64,000 nucleotides of DNA from SIRX01 sp965213905 (GTDB lineage: Bacteria > Actinomycetota > Rubrobacteria > Rubrobacterales > Rubrobacteraceae): positions 2,604,001 to 2,668,000 of the forward strand of contig OZ243922.1 in NCBI GenBank assembly GCA_965213905.1, in the 5' to 3' direction. The notes under the pieces are model-generated. The model was not told where the DNA came from. It did not search any database and saw only the letters and a program-made list of their open reading frames with translations. Position numbers and translations under genes: made by a program. This document shows positions 42,508 to 51,190 of the stretch, one piece after another; the first letter of the stretch is position 1, and each line of letters begins with the position of its first letter.

Positions 42508-42696
42508 CTAATTCTTTTTGTTCGGGGTCTTTTCTTCCTCTTCCGGAAGTTCCTTGTCTTTCTTGTCGCGGCCGAGTTGCTCGGTGAAGTCGTGAACGCC
42601 GCGTCCCAGGGCCCGGAACATACCGGTGATCCGCTTCGGACCCAGGATCAGGAACACGATGAACAGTAGGATCAGGAGTTCTATAGGTCCGGCCAC
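42508..42696 (-). CDS. tatA: TatA/TatB-family twin-arginine translocase subunit
   Basis: A 62-residue protein with the family layout: one short N-terminal helix (GPIELLILLFIVFLILGPKR, containing the polar Glu and the Gly-Pro hinge), an amphipathic helix (MFRALGRGVHDFTEQL) and a charged, Lys/Glu-rich tail. Short length fits TatA better than TatB. No tatC is adjacent. GTG 42696. Confidence 0.88.
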   Translation of the reverse strand: MAGPIELLILLFIVFLILGPKRITGMFRALGRGVHDFTEQLGRDKKDKELPEEEEKTPNKKN

Positions 42697-42745
42697 AAAA
42701 GGCTCCGTTCTCTAGGAAAAACCGACGGGGAAGCCGCTAAAGTCA

Positions 42746-43180
42746 TTAGTAACGGCGGGCTTCCATGAGGTACTTGAGGCGCGCCAGCGAACGTCCCCCG
42801 TTTTTTCGGGCGAAGCCGGAGCCCAGGGTCTTGGCGACCCGGCCCAGCAGCCGCTGCTTTAGCTGAAAGTCACCGCTGTAAGACACGACGCAGTCTCCGT
42901 TGCCGGAGGGCGCGACCTCCACCCGTCCGCCGCCCTCGATGGCGGTCGCGTAAGTCCACCGGATCCTCTCCGAGCTATGCTCCAGCATCCGCACCCGCGG
43001 CTTTATGCGGCCGACGGGGGTTTCGATCTCCAACAGATACTCGTCCTCGTCGAGTCTCTCGACGCCCTCGACGCCCACCATCCAGTCCTCCGCGTGCCGG
43101 AAGTCTCCGATGTAGGCGGCGACACTGTCGGCCGGAGCCCTGATGTGCTCCCGGATCTCCACGAAGTCTTTCTCCGTCAT
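42746..43180 (-). CDS. SRPBCC-fold (START/polyketide-cyclase-like) protein
   Basis: A 144-residue helix-grip protein: FVEIREHIRAPADSVAAYIG, FRHAEDWMVGVEGVERLDED, and a long C-terminal helix ending in an Arg/Tyr tail. It probably binds a hydrophobic ligand; no enzymatic residue can be assigned. ATG 43180 overlaps the stop of the zincin gene (ATGA), so the two are co-translated. Confidence 0.82.
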   Translation of the reverse strand: MTEKDFVEIREHIRAPADSVAAYIGDFRHAEDWMVGVEGVERLDEDEYLLEIETPVGRIKPRVRMLEHSSERIRWTYATAIEGGGRVEVAPSGNGDCVVSYSGDFQLKQRLLGRVAKTLGSGFARKNGGRSLARLKYLMEARRY

Positions 43181-43536
43181 CCCCACCCCAACTCGTCCAG
43201 TTGGTCGTCGTCAAAACCGAAGTGATGCGCGATCTCGTGCACCACCGTAACCCGAACCTGCTCCTCCAGCATCTCCGGCGGAAAGTCCCGCTCCAACGGC
43301 CCCCGGAAAATAGTGATCTTATCCGGCAAAGCCCCCGAATACCGCGTCCCCCGCGCCGTCAGAGGAATCCCTTCGTACAACCCGTAGAGCGTATGCCCCC
43401 GGGCCAGCGGCGTCGAATAATCCGGCCAGTCCTCTACTAGAATAGCCACGTTATCCAAGAGCTCCAGAAACTCCGGTGGCAACCCTTCCAGAGCCCGCTC
43501 GACCATATCCTCGAATTCTTCCGTTTCGTGGTACAT
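43177..43536 (-). CDS. Zincin-like metallopeptidase (HExxH), 119 aa
   Basis: Small metallopeptidase-like protein of the family often annotated as DUF1025/Zincin_1. The zinc motif HEIAHHFGFDDDQLDELGWG supplies His-Glu-xx-His plus a downstream Asp as third ligand. FEDMVERALEGLPPEFLELL at the start and GLYEGIPLTARG in the middle are typical. Substrate unknown; some relatives are structurally minimal proteases. ATG 43536. Confidence 0.88.
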   Translation of the reverse strand: MYHETEEFEDMVERALEGLPPEFLELLDNVAILVEDWPDYSTPLARGHTLYGLYEGIPLTARGTRYSGALPDKITIFRGPLERDFPPEMLEEQVRVTVVHEIAHHFGFDDDQLDELGWG

Positions 43537-43690
43537 GGACGTTATTGTACTCTAGCATCCGGGGCCGTTGCTCGCGCCATTTCACAACCTGTAGGCGGCT
43601 TTTATAAAACTTGTTACTATGAACGGAGAGTGAACGAGTCCGGATTCTCCTACCTACAAAGGTGGAGGTTGGGTCCTTCGAGAGGGGTGG

Positions 43691-43921
43691 ATGGTGAACG
43701 AGGATCAGCAGGAAAACGCAGAACGGCAGCAGCCGGAGGCGACCTGGGTACCCGACACCTATGTCATTATCTTCTTCGTGGTTTTGTTGGCCGCCGTCGC
43801 CACGTATTTCGTACCGCTCGGCCAGTTCGACACCAGGGAAGTAACTTATACGGACGCGGGTGAGGAGCAGACCCAGACGGTCTTGGTCCCCGATAGTTTC
43901 TCGGGGAATCATTGGAGATAA
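43691..43921 (+). pseudogene. N-terminal fragment of a YfcC/ArcD-type transporter
   Basis: A 76-codon frame. PDTYVIIFFVVLLAAVATYF VPLGQFDT is the first helix and loop of the YfcC (C4-dicarboxylate/basic amino acid) carrier family, and the VLVPDSFSG segment matches the loop that follows it. The family has some 450-500 residues, so this is about one sixth of a gene; nothing recognisable continues after the TAA. A short piece in another frame (VEEGRNVIAGTFE, to about 43990) may be more of the remnant. Confidence 0.55.
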
Positions 43922-44025
43922 ACGGCGTCTTCGTGCGAGAACAACAAATGGTGGAAGAAGGCCGGAACGTAATTGCGGGTACGTTCGAGTAGCAAAACAG
44001 ACGGCGGGCTAAAATACCTCTTTCT

Positions 44026-44292
44026 ATGAATCTGGATCGAGAGGTGTGGAATATGAAGTTTCTTTCTAACTCACGTCCTGGACGCTGGATCGTCTGGGTC
44101 GTTTATCGGATACTCAATAAACCGTTGCCGGTGCCGCACGCGGCGGAGTGGATGATGATCCCGGAGCACTCCGTCGAGCAGGTGCTCGAAACCGGGGCCT
44201 TGAACAGCCTCCACCCCGAGGACGTTCTAGAGGCCGCCCGCCGCATGAACCGCCAGCGCAAAGAGCATGACGAGCGGTATGCCGACGAGTGA
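44026..44292 (+). CDS. Hypothetical protein, 88 aa
   Basis: Unrecognised protein with a basic, aromatic first half (RPGRWIVWVVYRILNKPLP) and a helical, charged C-terminal part (PEDVLEAARRMNRQRKEHDE). ATG 44026 stands 10 nt after TAAAAT (44010-44015), so the mRNA may be nearly leaderless; ATG 44053, with GAGAGGTG upstream, is the alternative. It ends 4 nt before the convergent dehydrogenase gene. Confidence 0.55.
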   Translation: MNLDREVWNMKFLSNSRPGRWIVWVVYRILNKPLPVPHAAEWMMIPEHSVEQVLETGALNSLHPEDVLEAARRMNRQRKEHDERYADE

Positions 44293-44295
44293 AGC

Positions 44296-45153
44296 CTACG
44301 CCGCTTCTTCCTCCGAGAGCCCGGTTAATTCTTCGCTGACGCGCCAGAGGCGTTCCGCTGCTTGCCTGTCGTGGGAGGCTTTTGAGGAGGCGGCCGGCTT
44401 TTTGTCGGCGAAGTATTTGCCGGTTACGCCTTCTACTTCGGGTGACGAAGCCAGGTAAACGGAGGTCTCGGCCCCTTTTTCGGAGGTAGTGGCGAAGAGG
44501 CGGAACAGCGCGAGCGCCGGGCGGGCGTACCAGACCGTGTTGTTGGAGCCGAAGTTGGTCGCCACGGCCCCGGGATGCAGGACGTTCGCGGTGACGCCGG
44601 TCCCTTCGAGGCGGCGGGCCAACTCGTAGGTGAACATCACGTTGGCGAGCTTGGAGCGGCCGTAAGCTTTCATAAAGCCGTAGTTTTGTTTCGTGCCCAG
44701 GTCGTCGAAGTCTAGTTCCGCCCCTTGATGCGCCCCGGAGGCGACGTTGACCACGCGCGAGGGGGCGCCGGCTTTGAGCGGGTTCAGGAGCAGGTTAGTT
44801 AGCAGGAAGTAGTTCAGGTGGTTGACGGCGAAAGTACGCTCGATGCCGTCCACGGTCTCGCCGTACTCGGAGAAGATCGCGCCGGCGTTGTTTACGAGTA
44901 CGTCCAGGCGTTCGTGGCGGGCTTTGAACTTTTCCGCGAGGTCCCGGATCTCTTTCTGCGAGGAGAGGTCCGCCAGCAGATATTCGACGTTTTCGTTGCC
45001 GGTCCGGGATCTTATTTCTTCCACGGCGGCTTCCGCCTTTTGCCGGTTGCGGCCGACCAGCACGACCGTGGCGTTCCGGCGTGCGAGCTCTCCGGCCGTT
45101 ACTTTACCGATGCCGGAAGTCGCGCCGGTGACCAGGTGTATCTCTCTACCCAT
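44296..45153 (-). CDS. Short-chain dehydrogenase/reductase
   Basis: NAD(P)-dependent oxidoreductase, 285 residues, classical SDR: TGATSGIGK (residues 7-15), NNAGAIFSEYG, catalytic Ser in VNVASGAHQGAELDF, and the YGRSKLAN pair Tyr-x3-Lys. It resembles the retinol/WW-domain oxidoreductase-like group of bacterial SDRs. The Arg after the Gly motif region (GRNRQKAE) suggests NADP. ATG 45153 is divergent from the zinc-type alcohol dehydrogenase gene. Substrate unknown. Confidence 0.9.
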   Translation of the reverse strand: MGREIHLVTGATSGIGKVTAGELARRNATVVLVGRNRQKAEAAVEEIRSRTGNENVEYLLADLSSQKEIRDLAEKFKARHERLDVLVNNAGAIFSEYGETVDGIERTFAVNHLNYFLLTNLLLNPLKAGAPSRVVNVASGAHQGAELDFDDLGTKQNYGFMKAYGRSKLANVMFTYELARRLEGTGVTANVLHPGAVATNFGSNNTVWYARPALALFRLFATTSEKGAETSVYLASSPEVEGVTGKYFADKKPAASSKASHDRQAAERLWRVSEELTGLSEEEAA

Positions 45154-45301
45154 CTCGCTCCTACTCTTCGTGTAACTTTGTGTAGCGTTTGTCCGACGCT
45201 TTTTGTATCACCGCATCCCTCACTTCGTCGCCTTCCCGGCGGTGTACCATCTCTATCGCGAGATAAGGATCTACCCGGAGGCAGATTTGGAGAACGGAAA
45301 G

Positions 45302-46276
45302 ATGCGGGCCGTGGTGGCCCGGGGCTACGGCGGGCCGGAAGTGCTGAAGAACGAGAAGATCGAGATCCCCAAACCACGAAGCAACGAGCTACTGGTAAAG
45401 GTGCGGGCTGCCGGGGTAAACTCGCTGGACTGGCGGATGCGCCGGGGCCATTTGCGGCCTCTTGGCGGCCTCAAACGCCGCCGCGTGCCGGGCCGCGACG
45501 TCGCGGGCGAGGTCGTAGAAGTTGGCGGGGGCGTCGAGGGTTTCCGGACCGGGGGCCGGGTCTACGCCATGTTGGGCAGCTTGTTCGGCGGCTACGCGGA
45601 GTATGCCGTAGTCGGGGAGGATGCGGCGGCCCGCATGCCGGAGAACCTGTCTTTCGAGGAAGCCGCCGCGGTTCCGCTGGCGGCGTTGACCGCCGTGCAG
45701 GCGCTGCGGGGCGCGCTGCGCGACCTGCCCCACGATTGCGACGAGGCGCTGGGACGGCGCCGGGTTTTGGTAAACGGCGCCTCCGGTGGGGTAGGGACCT
45801 TCGCCGTGCAGTTCGCCAAAGTATTCGGGGCGGAGGTCACGGCGGTCTGTAGCGCCGCGAACGCGGAACTCGTGCAGGATCTCGGCGCGGGCCGGGCCGT
45901 GGACTACGCCGGAGAAGACTTCACCCGGCACGAGGGCCGGTACGACGTGATCTTCGACGTCGTGGGTAACCAGAGCTTCGGTTCTTGCCGGAGGGCGCTC
46001 AGGCCCGGCGGCATCTACGTTACGACCGAGCCCGTGCCGGGCAACTTCCTGTGGCAGGTGTTGACCTTTCCCGGCGAGAACAAAAAAGCCCGGGTAGTAG
46101 TCGTAAAAGCTTCCGGGCGGGACCTCTCGCTGCTCAAGTCCCTTTTCGAGGCGGGACAGATGAAGGTCGTCACGGACGAGGTGTATCCGCTAGAAGGGGC
46201 GGCCGACGCCCACCAGCACGGTGAAACCGGGCGTGCCCGCGGCAAGATCGTCTTGCGAACAGACCACGTTACGTAG
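45302..46276 (+). CDS. Zinc-free MDR/quinone-oxidoreductase-like dehydrogenase
   Basis: Medium-chain dehydrogenase superfamily enzyme, 324 residues: MRAVVARGYGGPEVLKNEKI, AAGVNSLDWRMRRGHLRP, VPGRDVAGEVVEVGGGVEGF, and the nucleotide loop NGASGGVGTFAVQFAK. The structural zinc Cys cluster is absent, as in quinone oxidoreductases and reticulon-4-interacting-protein-like reductases; NADPH use is likely. ATG 45302 is chosen because GGAGAACGGAAAG precedes it. Confidence 0.87.
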   Translation: MRAVVARGYGGPEVLKNEKIEIPKPRSNELLVKVRAAGVNSLDWRMRRGHLRPLGGLKRRRVPGRDVAGEVVEVGGGVEGFRTGGRVYAMLGSLFGGYAEYAVVGEDAAARMPENLSFEEAAAVPLAALTAVQALRGALRDLPHDCDEALGRRRVLVNGASGGVGTFAVQFAKVFGAEVTAVCSAANAELVQDLGAGRAVDYAGEDFTRHEGRYDVIFDVVGNQSFGSCRRALRPGGIYVTTEPVPGNFLWQVLTFPGENKKARVVVVKASGRDLSLLKSLFEAGQMKVVTDEVYPLEGAADAHQHGETGRARGKIVLRTDHVT

Positions 46277-46287
46277 CTTTCTCCGGT

Positions 46288-46578
46288 TCAAATCTCCATT
46301 ACGTCCGCCACCTTAACGGCCGGCGTAACTTCTATGTCGTAGTGATCATCCCACTCGGAGACGAGCTCTAGAATCGGCCCGTTGTCTTCGGCCTCGAAGA
46401 TAACGATTATCCTCACGTTGGTGGATTGCAGGTAGTATTCACCGAGGATTTTTATCCCCTCGAAACGACCTTCGGTAGGCGCCTCCCCGATACCGGCCCC
46501 CTGCATCCTGCGGGCCAGGAACTCGTTCAAAGTCGTCGAGGTTCCCGTTTTTACTTTAAACGTCGCCGCAAACAACAT
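46288..46578 (-). CDS. Hypothetical DUF3303-like ferredoxin-fold protein, 96 aa
   Basis: A 96-residue single-domain protein with alternating strands (MLFAATFKVKTG, RIIVIFEAED) and helices (LNEFLARRMQG; ILELVSEWDDHYDIEV), which is the small alpha+beta layout of DUF3303/Dabb-like proteins. No catalytic motif. ATG 46578 has GGAGGGAG upstream and a promoter (TTGGAA-16-TATACA) at 46614-46641. Confidence 0.6.
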   Translation of the reverse strand: MLFAATFKVKTGTSTTLNEFLARRMQGAGIGEAPTEGRFEGIKILGEYYLQSTNVRIIVIFEAEDNGPILELVSEWDDHYDIEVTPAVKVADVMEI

Positions 46579-46613
46579 ACCTTACCGCTCCCTCCTATAA
46601 ACTACTACGCCAC

Positions 46614-46641
46614 TGTATACTACCCATTCCGCCGGTTCCAA
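46614..46641 (-). promoter_or_regulatory. Promoter for the 96-aa protein gene
   Basis: On the minus strand, TTGGAA (46641-46636), a 16-nt spacer, then TATACA (46619-46614). Confidence 0.5.
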
Positions 46642-46738
46642 AGGCTCTTCTCCCTCGATAGCCCAATCTTTTCGAATAAGGCTTCGACTTTTACCCGGCC
46701 CTCCCGGGTCCCTCCCGGGTCCCTGACGAGGTGAAAGA

Positions 46739-46744
46739 TATACT
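46739..46744 (+). promoter_or_regulatory. -10 box for rarA, probable leaderless start
   Basis: TATACT ends 6 nt before ATG 46751. The possible ribosome site GAGGTG lies too far upstream (about 16 nt) and would precede the predicted transcript start. A direct repeat CCTCCCGGGTC (two copies, 46700-46722) lies upstream. Confidence 0.4.
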
Positions 46745-46750
46745 ACAAGA

Positions 46751-48040
46751 ATGGATCTCTTCGACTCATCCGGCGCGGATAGCCTGGCCCGGCGCGCGCC
46801 GCTGGCCGAACGCCTGCGGCCCGGTACGCTCGACGAGGTGGTGGGCCAGCCGCACCTGACGGACGAGGACGGCCCGCTCCGGGTCGTGGCGTGGCGGGGA
46901 AGGGTTGGGTCCCTGGTCTTCTGGGGGCCGCCCGGGACTGGCAAGACGACGCTCGCCCGCGTACTGGCCGGCACGGTAGACGAGGAGTTCGTGCCCTTGA
47001 GCGCCGTAACGAGCGGGGTGAAAGACCTGCGCGAAGCCTTGAACGGCGCCCGCGGGCGACTCAAGTACGAAGGCCGCGGGACGCTGGTCTTCGTGGACGA
47101 GGTCCACCGCTTCAACAAAGTGCAGCAGGATGCGCTGCTACCGGCGTTGGAAGAAGGACTGGTAGATTTTATCGGGGCAACCACGGAAAACCCGTCGTTC
47201 GAGATAACCGCGCCGCTACTCTCCCGTTCGCGCGTGTTGCGGCTGCGTTCGCTTTCGGAGAGGGATCTGGATACGTTATTGGGGCGGGGCCTGGAGGAGA
47301 TCGGGGCGGAGACATCCGCCGAGGCCCGTAAGCACCTTTTGCAGATCTCCGGCGGCGACGGCCGGCGGCTCCTCAACGCGCTGGAGGTCGCCGCCGCCGG
47401 AACGCAGAAGATCGAGGTAGAGGACGTGGAGCGGGCCGTCGGGAACAAGGCGCTGCGTTACGGACGGGAGGAACACTACGACGTTATCAGCGCGTTCATA
47501 AAAAGCGTGCGCGGCGGGGACCCGGATGCGGCGCTGCACTACCTGGCCCGGATGCTGGAGGCTGGCGAAGACCCGGTATTCGTGGCCCGACGGCTCGTGA
47601 TCCTGGCCTCCGAAGACATCGGAAACGCCGACCCGCACGGCCTACCGCTCGCCATAGCCGCCGCCGAAGCCGTCCGACTCGTCGGGATGCCCGAAGGCCG
47701 CATCCCGCTAGCCCAGGCGACCACGTACCTCGCCTCGACACCAAAGTCAAACGCCGCCTACGCCGCCATCGGCCGCGCCCTCGAAGACGTGCGCAACGGG
47801 AACACACCCGAAGTTCCTATGCACCTGCGCAACGCCCCGACGGGCCTGATGAAGGACGAAGGCTACGGCGTGGCCTACCGCTACGCCCACGACGACGCAC
47901 CCGAGGGCATGAACGATCATTACCTGCCCGACGAACTGCGGGGCCGCATCTACTACGAGCCAAAAGAGAGCGGCGCGGAGGCCCCGGTCAAGGAACGCCT
48001 CGACGCGTGGCGGCGTAAAAGAGAGCGCCGCGGAGGTTAG
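46751..48040 (+). CDS. rarA: RarA/MgsA replication-associated recombination ATPase
   Basis: AAA+ ATPase acting at stalled replication forks, 429 residues. Walker A is GPPGTGKTTLARVLAG, Walker B FVDEVHRFNKVQQDALLPAL, sensor 1 GATTENPSF, sensor 2 in SGGDGRRLLNALE. The C-terminal part carries the tetramerisation/SSB-interaction region with ARRLVILASEDIGNADPHGL and LAQATTYLASTPKSNAAY, all diagnostic of RarA. Its last 4 nt overlap the convergent glycosyltransferase-like gene. Confidence 0.95.
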   Translation: MDLFDSSGADSLARRAPLAERLRPGTLDEVVGQPHLTDEDGPLRVVAWRGRVGSLVFWGPPGTGKTTLARVLAGTVDEEFVPLSAVTSGVKDLREALNGARGRLKYEGRGTLVFVDEVHRFNKVQQDALLPALEEGLVDFIGATTENPSFEITAPLLSRSRVLRLRSLSERDLDTLLGRGLEEIGAETSAEARKHLLQISGGDGRRLLNALEVAAAGTQKIEVEDVERAVGNKALRYGREEHYDVISAFIKSVRGGDPDAALHYLARMLEAGEDPVFVARRLVILASEDIGNADPHGLPLAIAAAEAVRLVGMPEGRIPLAQATTYLASTPKSNAAYAAIGRALEDVRNGNTPEVPMHLRNAPTGLMKDEGYGVAYRYAHDDAPEGMNDHYLPDELRGRIYYEPKESGAEAPVKERLDAWRRKRERRGG

Positions 48041-49911
48041 GCGACCTTCGCTGCTTGGTCTTCCTCGGTTGCTGCGGGGCTGGAGCTTTCCCCGTCGAGG
48101 GGTGTCTTCTCGTTAGTTGCCGGGAGCAGGGCGAGGAAGATGAACGGCTGGAACCAGGTCACGTATGGGTAGAACCAGTAGCTGGTGGTGAGTTGGAAGG
48201 CGATTACGAGGGCCGCGGAGAGCGCGGCGAGCCGCCGGACGGTGCGCTTGCGGGGGAAAACCGCCAACAGGAAGCCGAGTAGTATCACGGCCGCTATGAG
48301 CGGGCTTTGTAAGGCCTCGGTTTGGGGGATCTGGGTGAAGATCGTCCAGGGCGTGTCGCGTTCCCCCTGAAAAGCCAGCGTTCTCTCGTAGAAGCCTCTG
48401 AGGCTTCCCAGCACGTCGCCGTCGAGGAAAAGTACCCAGAAAGAGGCGGCCACGACCGCCACGCCGCCGAGGACGAACTTGACTATCGGGCGTTTTCGTA
48501 CGTCGTCGTGGAGCAGCCACATTGGGGCGAGGACTAGGGGGTAGAGCTTGATGGCGAACCCCGCCGTGACCGCGACGCCGCGGGCCACCGGGGAGGTCGC
48601 CAGGGCCAGGCCGACCGCCGTTACGCTGGCAACCAGGATGTCGTTGGTGTTGTTGTTCGTGGTGTACAGGGTGTAGGGAAAGACCGCCCAGGCCAGGACG
48701 AGCGCCATCCCTACCCGGGCGCCGGAGAACTTCCAGCCCGCGTAGAACATAGCCAGCGCCCCGAGCACGTAGGCGAAGACCGTCACGGCGCGGGCCGCCG
48801 GTAGAAAGTCCCACTCCCCGGAGAAGCCGAACATCAAGACCGTCGGGACGTAGAAGAGGTAGTTGAGCGGGCCGTAGGTGTCGCCGGTGCCGACGTCTGC
48901 GGGCATGTTGCCGTAAGGCGCTACGCCGTCCAGGATCAAGTCCGCGCCCGCGACGCCGGCGTAGCCCACGTCTATGACCCGGGAGTAGATGTTTAGCCCG
49001 ATAATGAGCGCGCTGGCCGCCACCGTGAGTATGACTATCAGCCAGGTTGGAAAGCTGCTCGTTTTCTCGACCCGCTCGCCGATACCGAAGCCCATGAGCA
49101 GGGTGCGGACGAGCAGGTAGACCAGGGGCAGGTACCAGAGCAACACCGCCTCGTAAGAGATGCCCGCCCGGAAAAACCCGTGTGACACGAGAAAAGACAG
49201 CAGCACCAACACGTCCAGGTTTCGCAGGGAGTAGAGCTTGTCGGGGCGGGCGAAAGCCAGGGCGAAGACGAGCGCCATCGGCCCCCAGATCCACCAGTAG
49301 TTCGCTTCTTTGCCGTAAGCCCCGAAGTCTCCGCGGGCCATTTGCCAGCCGACCTGGTCGCCGGTGTAGGCGTAGTTGGTGTTCAAGGTCTCCGCGTCTA
49401 TCCCAACGCGGGCCACCTCCGCTTGCTCATCGCCCTGCCCGACCCAGTAATGAACGATCCACTCCCCGCCCTCGAACTCCGCGTCGGTCACGTAGGTGTC
49501 GTACTCGGAGAGTTGCTCCTGGACCCGGGGGTTGGCGTCTGAGATCTTCATCGCGTCTTCTTTGCCTAGTGGCGGGTAGTCCAGCGTGTCCGCCCGGGGC
49601 AAGACGGTTACGCCGGACACCGCCTTCGAGTCGTCGTCCACGTCGAGGCGGGCCACGTCCTTGCTGGAGGTCTGCTCCGTCAGCACGACGCGCCATTGGT
49701 CCGGGCCGGAGTCGTACTCGGCGGAGGTCTCGACGGTGGGCTTCGAGTAGTATTTGTCCAGCTCGGGCACGAAGCTGGCCTGGTTGGCGGCCTCCGAAGC
49801 GTCCATCTGCGGCCCCGGCGCGAGCGCCAGTAGAAAGCCGAGCAGCGGTAGCAGCAGGAGCAGGGGCGCCAGCTTACCGGGCTTTGCGATCAAACCGATC
49901 AAACGTTTCAA
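48037..49911 (-). CDS. Membrane GT-C glycosyltransferase with PepSY-like N-terminal domain
   Basis: A 624-residue protein. One N-terminal helix anchors an extracytoplasmic region of about 180 residues that reads like two PepSY-type repeats (EDAMKISDANPRVQEQLSEY; EWIVHYWVGQGDEQAEVARV). Then come 10-12 helices of DUF2029/GT87 type. The loop DLILDGVAPYGNMPADVGTG probably holds the catalytic Asp region, and TNNNTNDILVASVTAVGLAL marks a later helix. GT87 enzymes are polyprenyl-phosphate-sugar-dependent mannosyl/arabinosyl transferases; the donor here is unknown. TTG 49911 overlaps the next GT-C gene's stop, so they form one unit. Confidence 0.78.
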   Translation of the reverse strand: MKRLIGLIAKPGKLAPLLLLLPLLGFLLALAPGPQMDASEAANQASFVPELDKYYSKPTVETSAEYDSGPDQWRVVLTEQTSSKDVARLDVDDDSKAVSGVTVLPRADTLDYPPLGKEDAMKISDANPRVQEQLSEYDTYVTDAEFEGGEWIVHYWVGQGDEQAEVARVGIDAETLNTNYAYTGDQVGWQMARGDFGAYGKEANYWWIWGPMALVFALAFARPDKLYSLRNLDVLVLLSFLVSHGFFRAGISYEAVLLWYLPLVYLLVRTLLMGFGIGERVEKTSSFPTWLIVILTVAASALIIGLNIYSRVIDVGYAGVAGADLILDGVAPYGNMPADVGTGDTYGPLNYLFYVPTVLMFGFSGEWDFLPAARAVTVFAYVLGALAMFYAGWKFSGARVGMALVLAWAVFPYTLYTTNNNTNDILVASVTAVGLALATSPVARGVAVTAGFAIKLYPLVLAPMWLLHDDVRKRPIVKFVLGGVAVVAASFWVLFLDGDVLGSLRGFYERTLAFQGERDTPWTIFTQIPQTEALQSPLIAAVILLGFLLAVFPRKRTVRRLAALSAALVIAFQLTTSYWFYPYVTWFQPFIFLALLPATNEKTPLDGESSSPAATEEDQAAKVA

Positions 49912-51134
49912 GCGGGGTTCTTCTCCGGCTTTTCCTGGTTGGGCAGGACCAGCATAAGACCCCAGAGCAGGACCAGAAGCAGGTCTCTAACGAACAGCAG
50001 GTTAACGGCGGACGGTTCGAGGTCCATCAACTCGCCGTAGTAGTGCGGGAAGATCTGGGTGGTAGTCCAGCAGGTAACGAGCAGCATACCCGCGATAACG
50101 ATCCCCCAGGCGCCGCCCGCCGCCAGGGGGAGAAGCGGCAGGAGCCAAAGCATGTACTGGGGAGAGAGGACTTTCGAGCCGATCATGAACGCCAGTATAA
50201 AGGCCGCCGCGTAGCGGGGAAATTTCGCCGCCGCGAAACCCTGCACGCGCTGGTCCCGGTACATTACGAAACCCGTAATGAGGATCAAAGCCGCGCTGAT
50301 CGGGAGGCCCAAGGCGCTCAGGAGCTCTACGCCCCGGCCTTCTACCTCCCAGGCTCCGTACCGGAAGACGATGTTTTCTATCCACCCGAGCTGCATCAGC
50401 ACCGCCGTCCCGAGGCTTTCTAACTGTAGTCCCCGGTCGGCGTGGTAGGTAAAGCTCTCCTCGAAAGCCTCGCCGCCCAGCAGGTACGCCGGCACGAAAA
50501 AGAGCCCCAGCGTCGCAAAAAAGGCTAGAAACCCAAGCGCCGTTCTCCGCAACCAGCCGGCGAAGGTGTCGTGCCCGTCCCGGACCAGGGCGAGCGGAAC
50601 TGTAGCCAGCACCGGGACAAGTTTCGCCGCCGCCCCGAGCCCCAGGGAGGCGTAGGCGAGTATCAGCAAGCGTCCCCCGAGCACCGCGCCGAGCGCGGCC
50701 AGGGCCAGGGTAAAAGAGACGACGGGGTCGAAGCGCGTCGCCGCTATCGGGTACAGGAGGATAGTCCCGGCCACGAACGTCAGGGACGGAACCACCCACG
50801 CCCACCCGCCCCTCATGCTACGGGCCGTAACGGCCACCAGCACCATCGTCGCTACCAGCAGCAGCGTCATTTCGGCGACGAAGACGTTCCCGAAACCTTC
50901 CGGGGTCGAGCTAAGCAGGGCCGGCAGGAGGAACGCCGGTATGGCGCCCGGCGGGTACTCGATAAAGAAGTCCCGGTAGGGGACCTCCCCCCGCAACAAA
51001 GCTTCGCCGGTGTCCCGGTAGAGTATGAGGTCGTTCGACTCCCCAACCATCTCGGACGACAGCCCGGAGACTTGGGCCGTGAGGCCCCAGTAGAGTGCGC
51101 CGCCGAGCAGGGCCAAAAGTGCCCAAAATACCAC
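49908..51134 (-). CDS. GT87/DUF2029-like membrane glycosyltransferase
   Basis: About 408 residues and ten helices. The catalytic loop region VPYRDFFIEYPPGAIPAFLL holds the Asp and Glu-Tyr-Pro-Pro pattern of GT87 transferases. ILAYASLGLGAAAKLVPVLA and GSKVLSPQYMLWLLPLLPLA follow, the latter being the family signature. The start is uncertain. GTG 51134 gives MVFWALLALLGGALYWG. The frame is open further up and contains no ATG, GTG or TTG, but an ATA at 51194 would form an ATAA overlap with the preceding stop and adds a basic N-terminus (KTPAQKTRTG). Confidence 0.8.
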   Translation of the reverse strand: MVFWALLALLGGALYWGLTAQVSGLSSEMVGESNDLILYRDTGEALLRGEVPYRDFFIEYPPGAIPAFLLPALLSSTPEGFGNVFVAEMTLLLVATMVLVAVTARSMRGGWAWVVPSLTFVAGTILLYPIAATRFDPVVSFTLALAALGAVLGGRLLILAYASLGLGAAAKLVPVLATVPLALVRDGHDTFAGWLRRTALGFLAFFATLGLFFVPAYLLGGEAFEESFTYHADRGLQLESLGTAVLMQLGWIENIVFRYGAWEVEGRGVELLSALGLPISAALILITGFVMYRDQRVQGFAAAKFPRYAAAFILAFMIGSKVLSPQYMLWLLPLLPLAAGGAWGIVIAGMLLVTCWTTTQIFPHYYGELMDLEPSAVNLLFVRDLLLVLLWGLMLVLPNQEKPEKNPA

Positions 51135-51190
51135 GTTGCGGACCGCGGGGCCGGCAAAAAACCCGGTGCGAGTTTTTTGTGCCGGGGTCT

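Noticed and set aside
43537..43690. Short ATG frame at about 43620 with TATAAA upstream
   Set aside because: It closes after four codons, so it is not a gene; the TATAAA box may belong to the YfcC remnant.
46276..46300. tRNA T-arm-like sequence (GGTTCAAATC)
   Set aside because: The flanking bases do not form the 5-bp T stem, and no acceptor or anticodon arm is nearby.
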